This document shows, one piece after another, positions 1-12,050 of a DNA stretch of 64,000 nucleotides. Each line of letters opens with the position of its first letter. The stretch's first letter is position 1. Below the pieces are notes generated by a model that was given only the letters and a program-made list of their open reading frames with translations, did not search any database and had not been told where the DNA came from. The translations under genes were made by a program, and so were the position numbers. Source of the stretch: Lithospermum erythrorhizon (lineage: Eukaryota; Streptophyta; Magnoliopsida; Boraginales; Boraginaceae); assembly GCA_019722365.1 (NCBI GenBank), contig JADFUC010001925.1, forward strand, positions 2,170,001 through 2,234,000. The letters are read 5' to 3'.

Positions 1-2110
1 TCTTGGGTTGTGTTACGATGGTTTCGATCCGCTTTTAGCCGAGTTCGGGGCCTTGATACTCTTGTGATGATCATTTGTGTGTATAATTTACAGTTGTGCA
101 TGAAGGAGCCATATTTGTTATCCACAATTATACAGGCAATCTTGGGAGAGATATTGATATTTTTCGAAACCTTGATTGATGAGTTGAAGGTTTGTGGAAT
201 GCGGTATTGAGACATTTGATGCATATAACGGACATAATTTCCAACATGAGGGAGTTTAACGATATGGAATTAGCGATTTTCTAACGTATGAGATGTTATC
301 AGGATGGAGGCAGCGTAGTAAGTTAGCATGTCCGTGCGTATGGAGAGATACTGGTCTTTTTCGTACGGGAGGTGGGAGGCGTTGTTGGTTTGGTATGGCA
401 TACTTTCTTACTGCGGCGTCGGTTTAGGAGGGAGACGGGCGTGCATTTACGAAATCAAGCGTGTCATACGCCTTGACAAAGAGCGACTTGATGGCCGATG
501 AATTATATCGGCAAAGGAGGATTTACTTTGTTAGATCACGTCTCTTTGGGAAGAAACAAACAAAGGGAGAACACTTGAGGACACACCGGGGGTATAACAT
601 TGAACACAAGCGGTGCAAGAGTATATTACGGGGTGAGTTATTGGTCGGCGAACAAAATCGGACCACAAATATCGACTTCGTGCAGCGGAGAAAAATCTCT
701 TTGAAAATCATTACATGCCATTGATGGATTTGCGAAACAAGGCAATGGCGGGGCAAGGATTGGCGTGGCGAGCTCGTTGTTGTAGACTTGCGGCTTGTGC
801 ATGGTACATATAGTGCCTTAGGTGGGAAGAGGGGTAAGAGAGCAAGAGCGACTTATACTTTAAAACCACAGGATCAAAAAGCGTTTAGAAATGGTTGTCC
901 TTTACGGTTACCCGATGAGACATGCTTGAACATTGCCGGATAATAGAGAATGTGAACTTTACGGTGAAAAGTCACGACATGCATATTATTGTCGCGAGAA
1001 ATTACTTCAGGTAGAATCCGCAGCGTCTTTGGGCGATGACAGGAAGCCATTCTGAGTGGTGCTTTTTCTTTTCGTGATATTTCTTGAAGCTTAGGCATAA
1101 TTTGTTGAGATAATTTGCAAGGAATGGAGAGGTTATTTCCGTACATTTTTGATGTGATGGAACACTACTGATACATTTGCCATATGAAGCTTTTTCATGG
1201 AGGTCTAGTGCAATGTAGATGGATGTACCCTTTTTGAGTCGTGAGTATTTCACTTTTGTTTCAATTTTATAATATGTTATATGTTTAATCATCTGAGTAA
1301 TATATATTACAAATGTTTGTGGCTGCTAGGAGGTTGAAAGAAAATGGTGAGACAAAGGCATGTGTTGAAGGGTCGATATATGTGAGGCATATTTGAGGTC
1401 AAGAGGTTTGGAGACACGTCCATGTATTTCGAGGAAGGAATAGAAACTACTTAAATCGGCTGAGGAGGCACGATGTACCAAATCAACGGAAAACCAAACC
1501 TACTGGTTTGTCGTTTGTTTTACCGTTATCCGGGGCGTGGCTTGCGTTGTGGTGAAACATAGATCTTGGATGGAGAATGAAAGAAACGCTTTGTAAGGAA
1601 CATCTCTGAAGCCAAGTGTGTATTTAAAATTTAAATTGATTACTTGATACACATTATAGTTGTTAACTAAACAAATAACGTTCCCTCTAGGTACTACCGT
1701 GAATACACTTGGCAGGGTTGGATCACGAGGTCGGCGGAACAAAGAAATCGAAGGCAGTGACAATGATTTCGGTGTGAATGGTTTCGCGGCGTATGTAAAT
1801 GATACGGGTCAGGCCAAAATGCTCTCCTACATACAATTTTATTAGCCCCGCTCAATCAAAGGTACAAAGGCTACTACATTGGGTACTACTTTGACATCGA
1901 GATAGAGCTGATAGTAATAGAATACCCTTGGCGGAGTTTGTGAGTTCGCACTACGGAGATAGAGAGCCGGTGTTGACTACTATGGTGTGATTGAGGAGAT
2001 TTGAGGGGTTGACGTAAAGTACGCCCCAGCGACAAAGTTGTACTCTTCAAAAAGTGTTTACGGTTTTGATACCGGTGGATGTATGAGTGCACCGAAAATG
2101 GGATGGTTCA
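1..2110 (+). pseudogene. TNP2-type CACTA transposase, degenerate
   Basis: Conceptual translation in shifting forward frames matches the order of landmarks of plant TNP2 transposases. These are a GFDP start-of-block near 20-30, LCMKEPYL and LIDELK near 95-190, ISDFLTYEMLSGWR at 269-310 (family: DFPAYGMLSGW), a DVMEHY block near 1150, QCRWMYPFES near 1213-1240 (family: QYRWMYPFER), and VDYYGVIEEI at 1972-2001. Stops and frameshifts interrupt every frame, so no intact protein is possible. In life TNP2 cuts and joins element ends in the nucleus. This copy is dead, and the upstream part of the gene is beyond the window edge. Confidence 0.72.
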
Positions 2111-5100
2111 AATCAAACACCTGACGGTTTAAAGATAAACTCCGTTTATCCTAAGCATGCTTGATAGCGACAAGTATACTATCTTACGTTATGTCTCGAC
2201 GGACATAAGCGTTGGCATGTCGCAATGGCTTGAATGCTAGAAGCCGAGTTGATTGGACTCGTATTATCACGGGGAATGTGGATTTGTCGCTTTGAATCTT
2301 ACGAAGATGTCTTCGAAGGCGACAACTCACTTGGATTCTTGTAGATCGAGCGATGATGTTGACATTATTGAAGAGGGGACTTCGTTATTATTGGAGGGAG
2401 CGGTATGTTGTGGGGAAATAGCAATGCATTTCGACTCGAATACGGCGTGGACTACCCGAGTAAGACGATGACTCGGGCAGAACTATTTGGAAGAACACTC
2501 AGCGAAAAGATCATATGAATGAAGATTAGGAGTAAAAATATTTTAATTTACAACTTTTTATGTAATAATTGGCTTAATTGCTCTTATTAAACTCACATTA
2601 TTGAAATGCAAATTTATGTGTTGTTGTATTTTGTGTTTGTTGTGCATCGATATTGAGTTACGTAAATGTGACGCATCTTGTTGATTCATATGACATACAT
2701 CTGAGTTTGTTTTGTAAGCGCATCTTTTTTAAGCTGCGGTATTGCGAAATTTTCAGTTAGAGCTGAAGTTGGCGTCGGGTATGGCGTCGGTTTGAAAATT
2801 TGATTAAAAGCTCCAGATTTTTAAAGAGGAAATTCAAATTATATGAAAAGTTGGTGTCGGGTTAGCGTCGGAGGCGTCTGAATAGTAAACAAATGAAATC
2901 CGCCTCAAATAATACACGTCTGAGGAATCCGCTCCAAGTAATACACGTATAGAAATCGCTCAAATAATGCACATATGAGGAATCCACCTCCAGGCAATCA
3001 TGAGGCCTGCAATCCCCTCCCGACCCATTCACGCCCCTCGATAAATGTCCTTTGAGTCTCCCGAATCAGCGGGGATACCCTTGTAAATATCGCTTGGCAC
3101 TGAGCAACCTCCGGTCGGGGTCACAGCATTTCCATGGAAATAACCTGTAAGCAATCAAAAGCCACACGTACGCAGGTATGTATGACCTTGTGACCTGAGT
3201 ACAACGTAGCGTGCGTACCAGCTGATCTCGCCCAACATGAATCATATTCTCGATTATCACCGTATGCGCTTCCTTAATCGGTTATCTCGTGATATGAATC
3301 ATAAACATGATTATCGCGTAGTTGTCAATCATGTCTCGATTATTTAAGTAATATAAATCATACTCTCGAGGTTACACACATAATATCAATCATAATCCTG
3401 CGGTACACATTTGAGAATAGTCAGGCAATGACGTCGTAATATATAATATAATATATATGAAAGGTTACATTCATTGAGGCTTTATGCCGCTACTCGAATA
3501 GCATTATCTTAACTACAATTTGTCCTCGTCTTGAGTCCAGAGTTCAACTCAAAAGTTATACATTATAACACGTTCAGGTAGAATAATACTCTTTTAACAT
3601 CTATTTAAACCCAGAATTATTATACGCGTCCTCGTAACTCAATTTAACCTTTTAGTAATCATCACATCCCGAGTATTATCAAACTACAAATTCAACTTAA
3701 GTAGATTCAATTTACCGACTTCGTAAACTCGATATTCGTGCATTGTTTTATTATCCAACTTGATAACACGTTAGTCGCATTCAATCGATCAACTTGATAT
3801 TCGCCAACTAATTAACCATTTATAATCAACCTTTAGTTAGAAACCCAATTACTACTCAACTTGGGAATAGCACAGCTGGAAAGTATCGCCTGCGTCAGCC
3901 TTGAAACATCAATTATCTTTCTAAAACAACAACTATATTAAGTTTCATAACATTAAACCATTTGTTAAAGAAACTTTAGAAAAAGTCAACCGATCAATCC
4001 CGTCTGATTATTTTCAAATCAAGTATAATCGCTTTCATTTCGCGTATTTGGCTTAGAGAATACTTACATAACATTTCAACCTTTAAAAGCTGATTCCTCG
4101 AAGTCAACAAAAGTCAACTATCAATTTTTACACATTTCAACCTCCAAAATCGGTGTCATAACTTTTCCCAATCATATGTCCCAAGCTTTAGATGATCCGT
4201 ATGTATCATTTGAAGTCCCAAAATCATAATTGACAAAAATCCAATAAAAAGTCATTTCTTTGAAAGCTCGAGAAATATCTGAAAGATTTGGTCTTACACA
4301 GATATGATGAGGAGAAGCAAATCCACGGCTTTCTCGCGATTTTTAGCGACGATGGAGTAAGGAAATGGAAGAAGATTTGAGGGGTGAGGCGGAAGAGTGA
4401 AAATTTTCAGCCGAGGGGAAGGAAGAGAGGAATGGATGAGGATGGAGATGAAATGGTGGTAGATGCGATATTTAGAAGAAAAAAATTACGTTAGTTCGGT
4501 TTGGTTAATTTCTCAAACTTAAAATGCTTGCATCTCAGTAAATAAATTCCGAATGTAAAATTTTCCATGACATAAACTACTACTTCATATATCTCTGTCT
4601 CGATACATCCGATTTTATTCGAAATCATTTATACTATCTCGGGTCCCTTTACAAGCGAAATATCTGGCCGGCCCAGAGCCGATTTGTTGAATTCTCGACT
4701 CTTCGACTTGAAATTTTTAATTTCGCTTTGAAATCTCAGCAGAAACTTATATACTATCGGCGCTAATATTATTGGTAAGGAGCGGGTTATTTAATCGTAT
4801 CGATTCGTTTCCCGTTCTCTTTCTAGGTATTATTTACATGCTCTACCATTTTAATTCATTCGATTATTCTACATCTACCATGTCGTTTGTATAATTTCTA
4901 GCTTTGTTTAATTTTAATTTCTAGGTCGACGAAGAGGTAATTTGTTCCATAATTATTTTGTATTATTACTAACTTTGTTTAATTCGTTTGTGGTGACTTC
5001 ATGCGTTCTTCAATTTTAAATTAATTAGTTTCTAATATTTTTATATTATGTTTTTGTAGAAATTGGATGAATTTATGGAGAACTGCCGTTGGAGGTAATT

Positions 5101-5460
5101 ACTACCACTTTATTTCCTACGTGTTATTTTGTTAATAACAAATGTTGATAATGATAATGATATTTATATGTTTCTTTATTTGTTTGTGTTATTTGTGTTT
5201 CTTTATTGTGTTATTTGTGTTCTTGCTTATTTTTGTATTTTGTGTTTGTTTGTGTGTTTGTGTTATTGTGTTATTTGTGTAACAAAATTTGTGTTATTGT
5301 TTCTTTGTGTTTTTTGGATATTTGTATATGTTTTTGGATATTTTGTTGTAGTGAGATTGTATGAGCAGGAATATTAAGATTGTATGGATTGGGAATATGA
5401 ATCGCGTCAGGATCTTTGTGATACATTTTGCGGTGGATGATTTTTGTTCAGGCTATGAGA
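2111..5460. other. Non-coding interior of the CACTA element with possible nested insertion
   Basis: No coding gene is supported. About 2770-2880 carries GCGTCGG motifs like those next to the element's end. From about 2890 the character changes: three imperfect ~29-bp repeats with AATAATACACGT or a variant (2893-2990), then AT-rich sequence with purine-rich stretches near 4300-4460. A short exon-like string at about 5061-5095 ending in a GT could be a remnant of the element's second gene. A nested retroelement fragment between about 2885 and 5460 is plausible, but I could not define its ends. Confidence 0.4.
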
Positions 5461-5464
5461 AACT

Positions 5465-5790
5465 AAGTCGGGTTAGCGTCGGGCTTGATAAATAAATTGA
5501 CAACTAAGCGTCGAGGATGGCGTCGGGATACAAAAAAAAATTTATTACTAACCTCGGGTTAGCGTCGGTATAGAAACGGCCCAAATTAAATCAAAAAGAA
5601 ATTAAATAAAACTTTGGAGTCGGTTTGGCATCGGAAAAGATTAATAAAAAGTGAATTAAATAAAAGTTAGCATCGTGTTAGCATCGGGATAAATTAAAGA
5701 AAAAATAAATTAATTAAATGTTGGAGTCGGGTTTAGGCGTCGGTGTGGAGTCGGTAAAGCCCGTGCTAATCGAACTTGGCGTCGGGTTTT
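5465..5790 (+). repeat. CACTA subterminal repeat cluster
   Basis: Repeated GTCGGGTTAGCGTCGG-like motifs with spacers of about 20-60 bp lie just inside the element's right end. In CACTA elements such motifs are binding sites for the second element protein (TNPA type). The role here is inferred from position and repetition. Confidence 0.6.
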
Positions 5791-5904
5791 GCGTCGGAAT
5801 GAGAATTAGGGTCAGAAAATATAGAATTAAGGGAGTTTAAAAGATTCTACCCGACAATTAAAGTTGTACTGCAGCAATTGTAAAAAGTACGATTTCCGGT
5901 AGTG

Positions 5905-6546
5905 GATCGTAGTGCTAGAAAAGCGATGTAATTGAAGGTTAGTTAGGCGTCGTGAAGCGTGGGCGTTTGTATAAGTCCTATTTGTAATTACTTGAAATAT
6001 TAATTGGAATCATGCAGAGGCGGCCTGGGGCAGTAAGTCTTTGCATTGGCCGGCCCGGGCAAACAATCTTGTGTTGTTTTATTTTTCTTATTGTAGTTAT
6101 TTTTGTTGGTTTGGTACAAATATCTTGTTGTTGGAAGAATAGGCATATTATTTGATTGACACTACAACAATCAACGAATTCCGATTTAATATGGCAAAAT
6201 TTCTTTATGACTTCTACTTCGTGCCTTAGACGACTGCGATACACATGAATGAAATTAAAGTAGAATGAATCATCGTTTCTTAGGCATATAATCAAAGTTT
6301 TATGGATGGTAATACTTAACCTCTTTGCATCATCTACAAGTTCATCAAACAAGATGAGAGCACAACTCATGCAAGTCAACTAGCAATTGTAAAACTATAA
6401 TTCAAAGAGATAGTAACAACTAAAGTTGTGTTTGTTTTAATATTACTTGTTGCTTTATTATTGAAGACATTATTGCAATGATCCATACAAACTGAATCAT
6501 ATGTTGGACAAACAAGTCCTTATTGTAATATCTTATGTTACAACAT
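5905..6546. other. Intergenic spacer between CACTA end and glucanase
   Basis: No gene is supported. A 133-codon open frame on the minus strand (5978-6379) has low-complexity, cysteine-rich composition with no recognisable domain. Its end lies in a GC-rich patch (GGCCGGCCCGGGC at about 6048-6060) that looks transposon-derived. The 3' untranslated end of the glucanase gene probably begins here. Confidence 0.4.
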
Positions 6547-6550
6547 TTTA

Positions 6551-8071
6551 TTAATTAAAGCTAAGAGGGTACTTAGCTTTCCCATCGGCAGAGAAAATAC
6601 CCCAATGCTTCTCCACTGGATCACCTCTCTTGTCATCTTCATCAAACATAGCGAAAATGTAAGCCTCAATAGCCCTTCCACGTCGTTTAGGAGTCCCACC
6701 TTTCACAGCTTGAATTAAGTTTGAATTATAAGTTCTGGCATTTTCAACATTAGCATGATTACCACCTTCTGTAGGCCAACCTGTTTCGGACACAACAATT
6801 TGCATATTAGGAGCACCAGCTTTTTCCAGTGCTGCATATACTACATCCAACATTGCATAGAACAAGCTCTTGTACTCCCCGTCTGGTGTATTTCTAGGAG
6901 ATTTAAAAAGCGCGTAATTAAGAAGATCAGGCTGATCCTGTAGGCTGAAATATGGGTATATATTGACAAGTAGAGGGGAATTGTTGTCCTTAAGGAACTG
7001 AATGATTGGACCAACATACTGGCCAACTTCGCCTTTAAATACTCCATGTGAGGGAGGGTAAGGGTTAGTTGTTAGTCCCATATCGACTGAAGTAGAGACT
7101 TTGATTTTGCCCGAAAGACTATTCGAAGAAATCGAGCGTTGAATGTTTTTCATTGCAGGAACAACATAGGTAACATATCTAGATGTGTCACCGTTTAGGG
7201 GGCTAACTTCATTTCCAACAGCAATGTACTTGAAGTTAACATCTGGGTATCTTAGGATGTTGTCTCGAACCCAGTTATCGGCGTTTTGTTGATTGGAAGC
7301 AACATATTCAAGGGCATCGATATTTGGGACACCTTGAATTACTTCAATTCCTGAATTACGTAAGGCTTCTAATGCAGCATGATTTGGGTCATAGAGACGC
7401 ATTCTGCGTATGTTGTTTTCTTTGTAGAGTTTGATAACTTCTGGTTTTAGTGGTAATGATTTACCTAGCATGCCATAACACACTCCTGTTTGAGCATCTG
7501 CATCATCACAATGTTATAAGTTAACATCAATCTATATACTACTTCTCATCATTAAACTATGAGTGAATTTAATTGAAGTACAAATTACAATGGTATCTAA
7601 TATTGTACTTTCTATTTTTTCTTACTAATATCATACTTAAGCATTGTGTTTTATATATCATGAAACCATCTGAACAGGCTCATGTTTGGCTTTATGCAAC
7701 ATATTGATAAGGATTTGGTGAAAGGTTTAAGTTGAAGATTCTTTTATTTGTGACCAATTTGTAATTTGTTATTGTTGTGGTAGAAAGTCTGACTACAAAT
7801 AGAAAAAGAAAGAGAAAAGGGTACTTGCTACTCTTGGTGAATCTTTTGTTCAATTCATTCTATATAGAAAATGTGGTAAATCAACAACATCAAATTGATT
7901 TCATATTAAAAACTTTCTATTTTATTAGAAAGGTGGACAACAAAATAATAAAGAGAGCAGTTTTAGCAGGCCAATAGGAGTGTGAGATTAACCTGAGACT
8001 TGAAGGGTAGCCAACATAAGCAACCCAAACAAACACAAAGGAAAAGTGGCTAAGGAACTTTGGCAAGTCAT
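6551..8071 (-). CDS. Glucan endo-1,3-beta-glucosidase (GH17)
   Basis: Two exons, 8071-7993 and 7497-6551, give a 341-residue protein. The 495-bp intron has GT-AG ends and splits the codon for D27. Exon 1 encodes a hydrophobic signal peptide (MTCQSSLATF, then LCLFGLLMLATLQVS), so the mature enzyme should start near AQTGVCYGMLG, the usual GH17 N-terminus. The catalytic acid is E123 in AVGNEVSP and the nucleophile is E264 in VVSETGWP. The fold is complete through FAMFDE and EKHWGIF and ends at YPLSFN. There is no C-terminal vacuolar extension, X8/CBM43 domain or GPI signal, so it looks like a secreted PR-2-type enzyme hydrolysing beta-1,3-glucan (callose, fungal walls). Length and two-exon structure are normal for the family. 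The exact substrate and induction are not visible in the sequence. Confidence 0.95.
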
Positions 8072-8110
8072 AACAGAGAATATAAGAATAATGGTATTAT
8101 TAGTGTTTTG

Positions 8111-8118
8111 TATTTATA
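8111..8118 (-). promoter_or_regulatory. TATA box of the GH17 gene
   Basis: TATAAATA on the minus strand lies about 40 bp upstream of the chosen ATG at 8071. This implies a very short leader of roughly 10-20 nt. It supports 8071 as the start, because no other ATG fits between the TATA box and the signal peptide. Confidence 0.55.
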
Positions 8119-8870
8119 GATGGTGGAGAGGACTAACTAAAGATGGAGAGTGGACTTGTGCTACAAAATTTGGCAGGTCAATTACTCCATTGGAGTCCTA
8201 CTGAAAAATTGTACAAATAGTTTTCGAAGTTTGGGAAAAGTCGAGACTTAGTCTCCCGAATTTTAATTGATATAATAATAGTTTTTGAAGTTATACATTT
8301 ATTGCACAAACGGTCAATTTCTTCAATCAACGAACATACCAACAACACATTAAAAGAAGTAAAAACTAGTTTACGTGGATAGATAAAATACAATTAAATA
8401 AAAAAAATTACTTATGTGTCGTTAGAATGTAAAGACGCATGAAGAAAGAAAATGAGCATTTGTGCATGAAGTTTGTAACTACAAAAATTATCATTATACT
8501 AATGTAAATTACAAAAATTAAGTCTCGATTTCTGTCAATTTGCAAGCGCTGTTTGTGCCATTATCTCGAGTCCTAATCAAACTCTTGGCAAGAAGCTGAG
8601 AATTGAGAAACTAAACGACATGCATGAATTATTTCTAAATATGAAATGGCCAGAAAACTTATGATTTGAGTCGAGAGAAGACTTCCAAGTCTTTATTTAT
8701 TCATAATTCCATTCGAAGTCACATATATTATTGTCAATTTGTATAGATCTAGGAAAGTGACCCTTTTCCGATCAGGAGTTGTCGCTGTTTATCGGCCATT
8801 ATACTTTCATTCAGAAGTTTAAACAGCCTTACCTAGTTGAGGAAGAACTTACAGAATAAGCGATAATAAG
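8119..8870. other. Gene-free spacer upstream of the glucanase
   Basis: AT-rich sequence with no supported gene; short open frames here have no recognisable domains. It contains the promoter region of the divergent-side glucanase gene. Specific elements beyond the TATA box cannot be assigned. Confidence 0.4.
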
Positions 8871-9347
8871 GAGGTGCACATGGTTCGGTTTGGGTGGTTT
8901 TGAAACATTTTTGAATCGGCCAGCATGGCGGTTTAAAATATCAGCCATAGCAAGCTACGTTGATATATAAGCAATACGGTTTGATATTTGCGGTTTGTAG
9001 TTTGGCGGTTGGTTTGGGCGGTTTGACAAACTTCACTAATTAAAAATATGGTATTGCTTTTAAGAAGAAGTCAACAAAAAATCACTAGTATTTAATTATT
9101 ACACCCAATATCAATCAATAAAAAATATACAAAAATTCAACGTGAAGTAAAATAAATCAATGAAACTCTAAAACTAAAAATAAATATTAAATTAATTGAA
9201 TTTCTGGGTCAATACAATATCTTAGGGTTAATTATAAGGTTTACTTTATAGTTTATACTCCATATTATTTATCAATATTTAACTATTCTTTCACTCGGTT
9301 TGGTTTGGTTTGGTTTGGAAGCGGTTGGCGGTTTATTTGCACCCTAA
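8871..9347. mobile_element. hAT-type MITE
   Basis: A ~477-bp segment starts GAGGTGCACATGG and ends TTTGCACCCTAA, giving short inverted termini around GGTGCA. Both ends carry many copies of GGTTTGG/GGCGGTTT, a composition common in plant hAT-derived MITEs. It is flanked by ATAATAAG (8863-8870) and ATAATAAC (9348-9355), a 7-of-8 match as expected for an 8-bp hAT target duplication. It has no coding capacity. Confidence 0.6.
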
Positions 9348-9355
9348 ATAATAAC

Positions 9356-12050
9356 GATACGTTCCCCGTCTTAAATGTACTTGGGACGACTTAAAGTTTC
9401 ATCCTAAAATCAATCGATAGTAAAAGAATAATTCATCATTTAAGTTTATATAAATCATACTTCAGATAGATGTTTTGACATGTTTAATATGAAACATATT
9501 CATTTGAATAGGTTCAACTAACTTAGTATTTTTAATTTTTAGATTTTAAAAAAAAAAAATCCTATTTTTATTTAAAAATACAAAAAACTAGGAAGTTTCA
9601 AATGCATAATTGGAAGAACGTTATATTATCTAGACAAGAATAAATGTCGCAATATCCTTACATTTTTAGAAATTAAATGTGCAACACTATCTCTAATTGG
9701 GACTATATCACAATTTAATTAGATTGACTATTAACTTACAAGAATACTAAAAAATATATACCAAAGTTAAAGTTCGAAAAATGTCATATTCACATATGAA
9801 AACAAATAAAAGAAACTCCAAATCAATTCAATAACGTATAGAGAACGGGAGGGGTCGTGAGAAAGAGGGCAATTCAATGCACATTTTAGGAATTAGGTTG
9901 CCTTTGTTGACTAGTAAAATGGAGATAATACATTGCTATTTGAACCACCTAACCATATAAATGTGTATAATGTATTTTTTGAAAATATTAAGCTGTTAAA
10001 TAACTTTTTCAAATATAATTTTAGCATGAAATATAATTAAGTATTAAAAGTACATAAGTGCATAAAAGTAATTAAACAAGTCTTTGTTCAAGAATTCAAG
10101 ATGTTAATATAAAAAAATCATAAATCCAATTGACATTTAACGTAAAACTCGAGAATTCATGTCATTCAGAGTTCAGACATTCACCATAAAATTAAGTGGA
10201 TCATATTTATTTGTGCCCAACACCACCCTTTTAGAGGCCTAGAGCAGTAGAGCTATTGAATTGATCTTTACACAAGTACAGAAGTACTCAAGTAGTCCAA
10301 ATGTGGCCTGTTATAAGAACAGATTAAACCGTTAACCACACCTAGATTGTCTTAATATGGGCCTTGCATAGTTGCATTTCCTAACCCAAGTGGAATCAGG
10401 TGAATGGATGTCGAGCATTTTTTCCACTAACTTCCTATTTTACCCCTTATAGTATAAGTTTACTTTTCATGGGAGACATCCTTACATGTTCCATGTTATA
10501 TAAATTTCTATAATATATATTGAGCGGTTGAATCATAACTAGTCATACTATATTTTTTATATACATTTTATGTAATTCATAATATCATTTTTCGGATATA
10601 TTATTGTAGTTTGTTTAGAAACTGATATGGAATAATAACATAAAATACATGTATAATAAGTAAAAAAAAAACTATAATAATAATAAACAAATGTTAAAAT
10701 ATGTCAAGGCGACTTCGGATTACTTAATGCTATGGCCTTCTCAATTGGAATTTTTTTTTCACAATATGTAAAAATTATAGTCCATAAACTTGAAAGCTAT
10801 GTTTAACTAATTAAGAAAATAAACTCAATTGAATTTTTAAATGTTGACAAAATTGGAAACTTTCAATTTTGATATTGGGAACAATAAATGTCTTGAGCTA
10901 ACATGATGATCGAGGATTTTCATCATATGTTTTATTTTTCTTTTATGTATTTCATTGAGAATGATTAGGTGGTGCATTTGGTAAAGACGTCAAGCCTGTA
11001 TCATTTCTGACGATGAAGTACGCAATAGTGTTAACCCATATAAGATCCAAAGTAGCAACATTGAAATTATATATGACAACTAACAATTGTACCTCTCTAA
11101 CACTTATGGTTGGCATTTTAACCAACTTTGTTGATGCATGCCAACTACCATAGGCTCAACTATCTTTGGATCCTCTCATATCTCTTGCATCTCAAATTCT
11201 ATGGGTTTTTTTTAAATTGTGTCTTAGAACATGTGATAAGAATAGTTATTGATATGGAAATAGTAGATATTAATTATAATTTTTGGTCAAATAGCAAATT
11301 AATTAATCGGATCTTTGGAGATTGGCATAATTCAGAAGATCACGTCACCTGTTAAAGAATTAACCAGATGCACACAACTAATTTTTTACTTTCTGTATTA
11401 TAAATTTTTTTGAATAAAGGATGATGCACAAATCCAATGAAGGGGTATGCCTCCGGATTCTATGATTGCTTATTGAGGGTCTTAAATGAGTATGTCTTCC
11501 CTCAAAGGAGACTAATAATAACGTTCAAATATGTGACCTTTATTTAAATTATCAATAAATTTTATCATTCTACTACTAAACCAATCCTTTCAAATAATTA
11601 AGTAATTGTTGCTATTCAACCAAATATAACTTTGATTATCTTAACATTGATCAATTTAATATATTTCATGTAATGTGAACATACATATGAGTTTATGGCT
11701 CAAATGAATCGGATCAATAACCACTAGTACGCAATTTGACTAACAAAGTCTTGCACCCAACAATCGTGTTCACAAGGGGGAGGAGAAATATTAGATAATT
11801 TGTTCTTTAAAATAGGCATTACTCATTATTCGACTATTATTAGAACGAGGTGATGAGTAATAATAATGGGTAATTTAATTGCCATAAATTCATTAATCTT
11901 CTTGGTAATCGAAGAGTTTTTTGAATTTGTAATTTTTTCTTTTAATTTAGATGAAGTTGTAGACAATCAAATTTTATTTATTATTTTAATTAAATTTAAT
12001 TTATTTGGATTAATTAAAATAATTAAATAAAGACCAATCACACAATTACA
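9356..12050. other. Gene-free AT-rich spacer
   Basis: No gene, RNA or complete mobile element is supported. The segment holds poly-A/T runs (e.g. 9547-9560, 10661-10671) and short open frames without recognisable content. Confidence 0.4.

Larger units (their letters stand above)
1..5904 (+). mobile_element. CACTA (En/Spm) DNA transposon, 3' part, decayed
   Basis: The window opens inside a CACTA element whose left end lies outside. Three signs support this. First, decayed TNP2-type transposase coding sequence fills about 1-2110. Second, GCGTCGG/GTCGGGTT motifs cluster at about 2770-2880 and 5465-5790, as in the subterminal repeats of this superfamily. Third, the element ends at 5904 with ...TTCCGGTAGTG, which reads CACTACCGGAAATCG on the other strand, a CACTA-type inverted repeat. 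The two motif clusters are separated by about 2.6 kb of different sequence, so a nested insertion is likely. The left end and the 3-bp target duplication cannot be checked here. Confidence 0.75.

Noticed and set aside
5129..5377. 82-codon open frame rich in F, L, V, C and Y
   Set aside because: Produced by a low-complexity TTGTGTT-type tract, not a membrane protein gene.
5978..6379. 133-codon minus-strand open frame
   Set aside because: No domain, odd composition, overlaps a GC-rich transposon-like patch; not supported as a gene.
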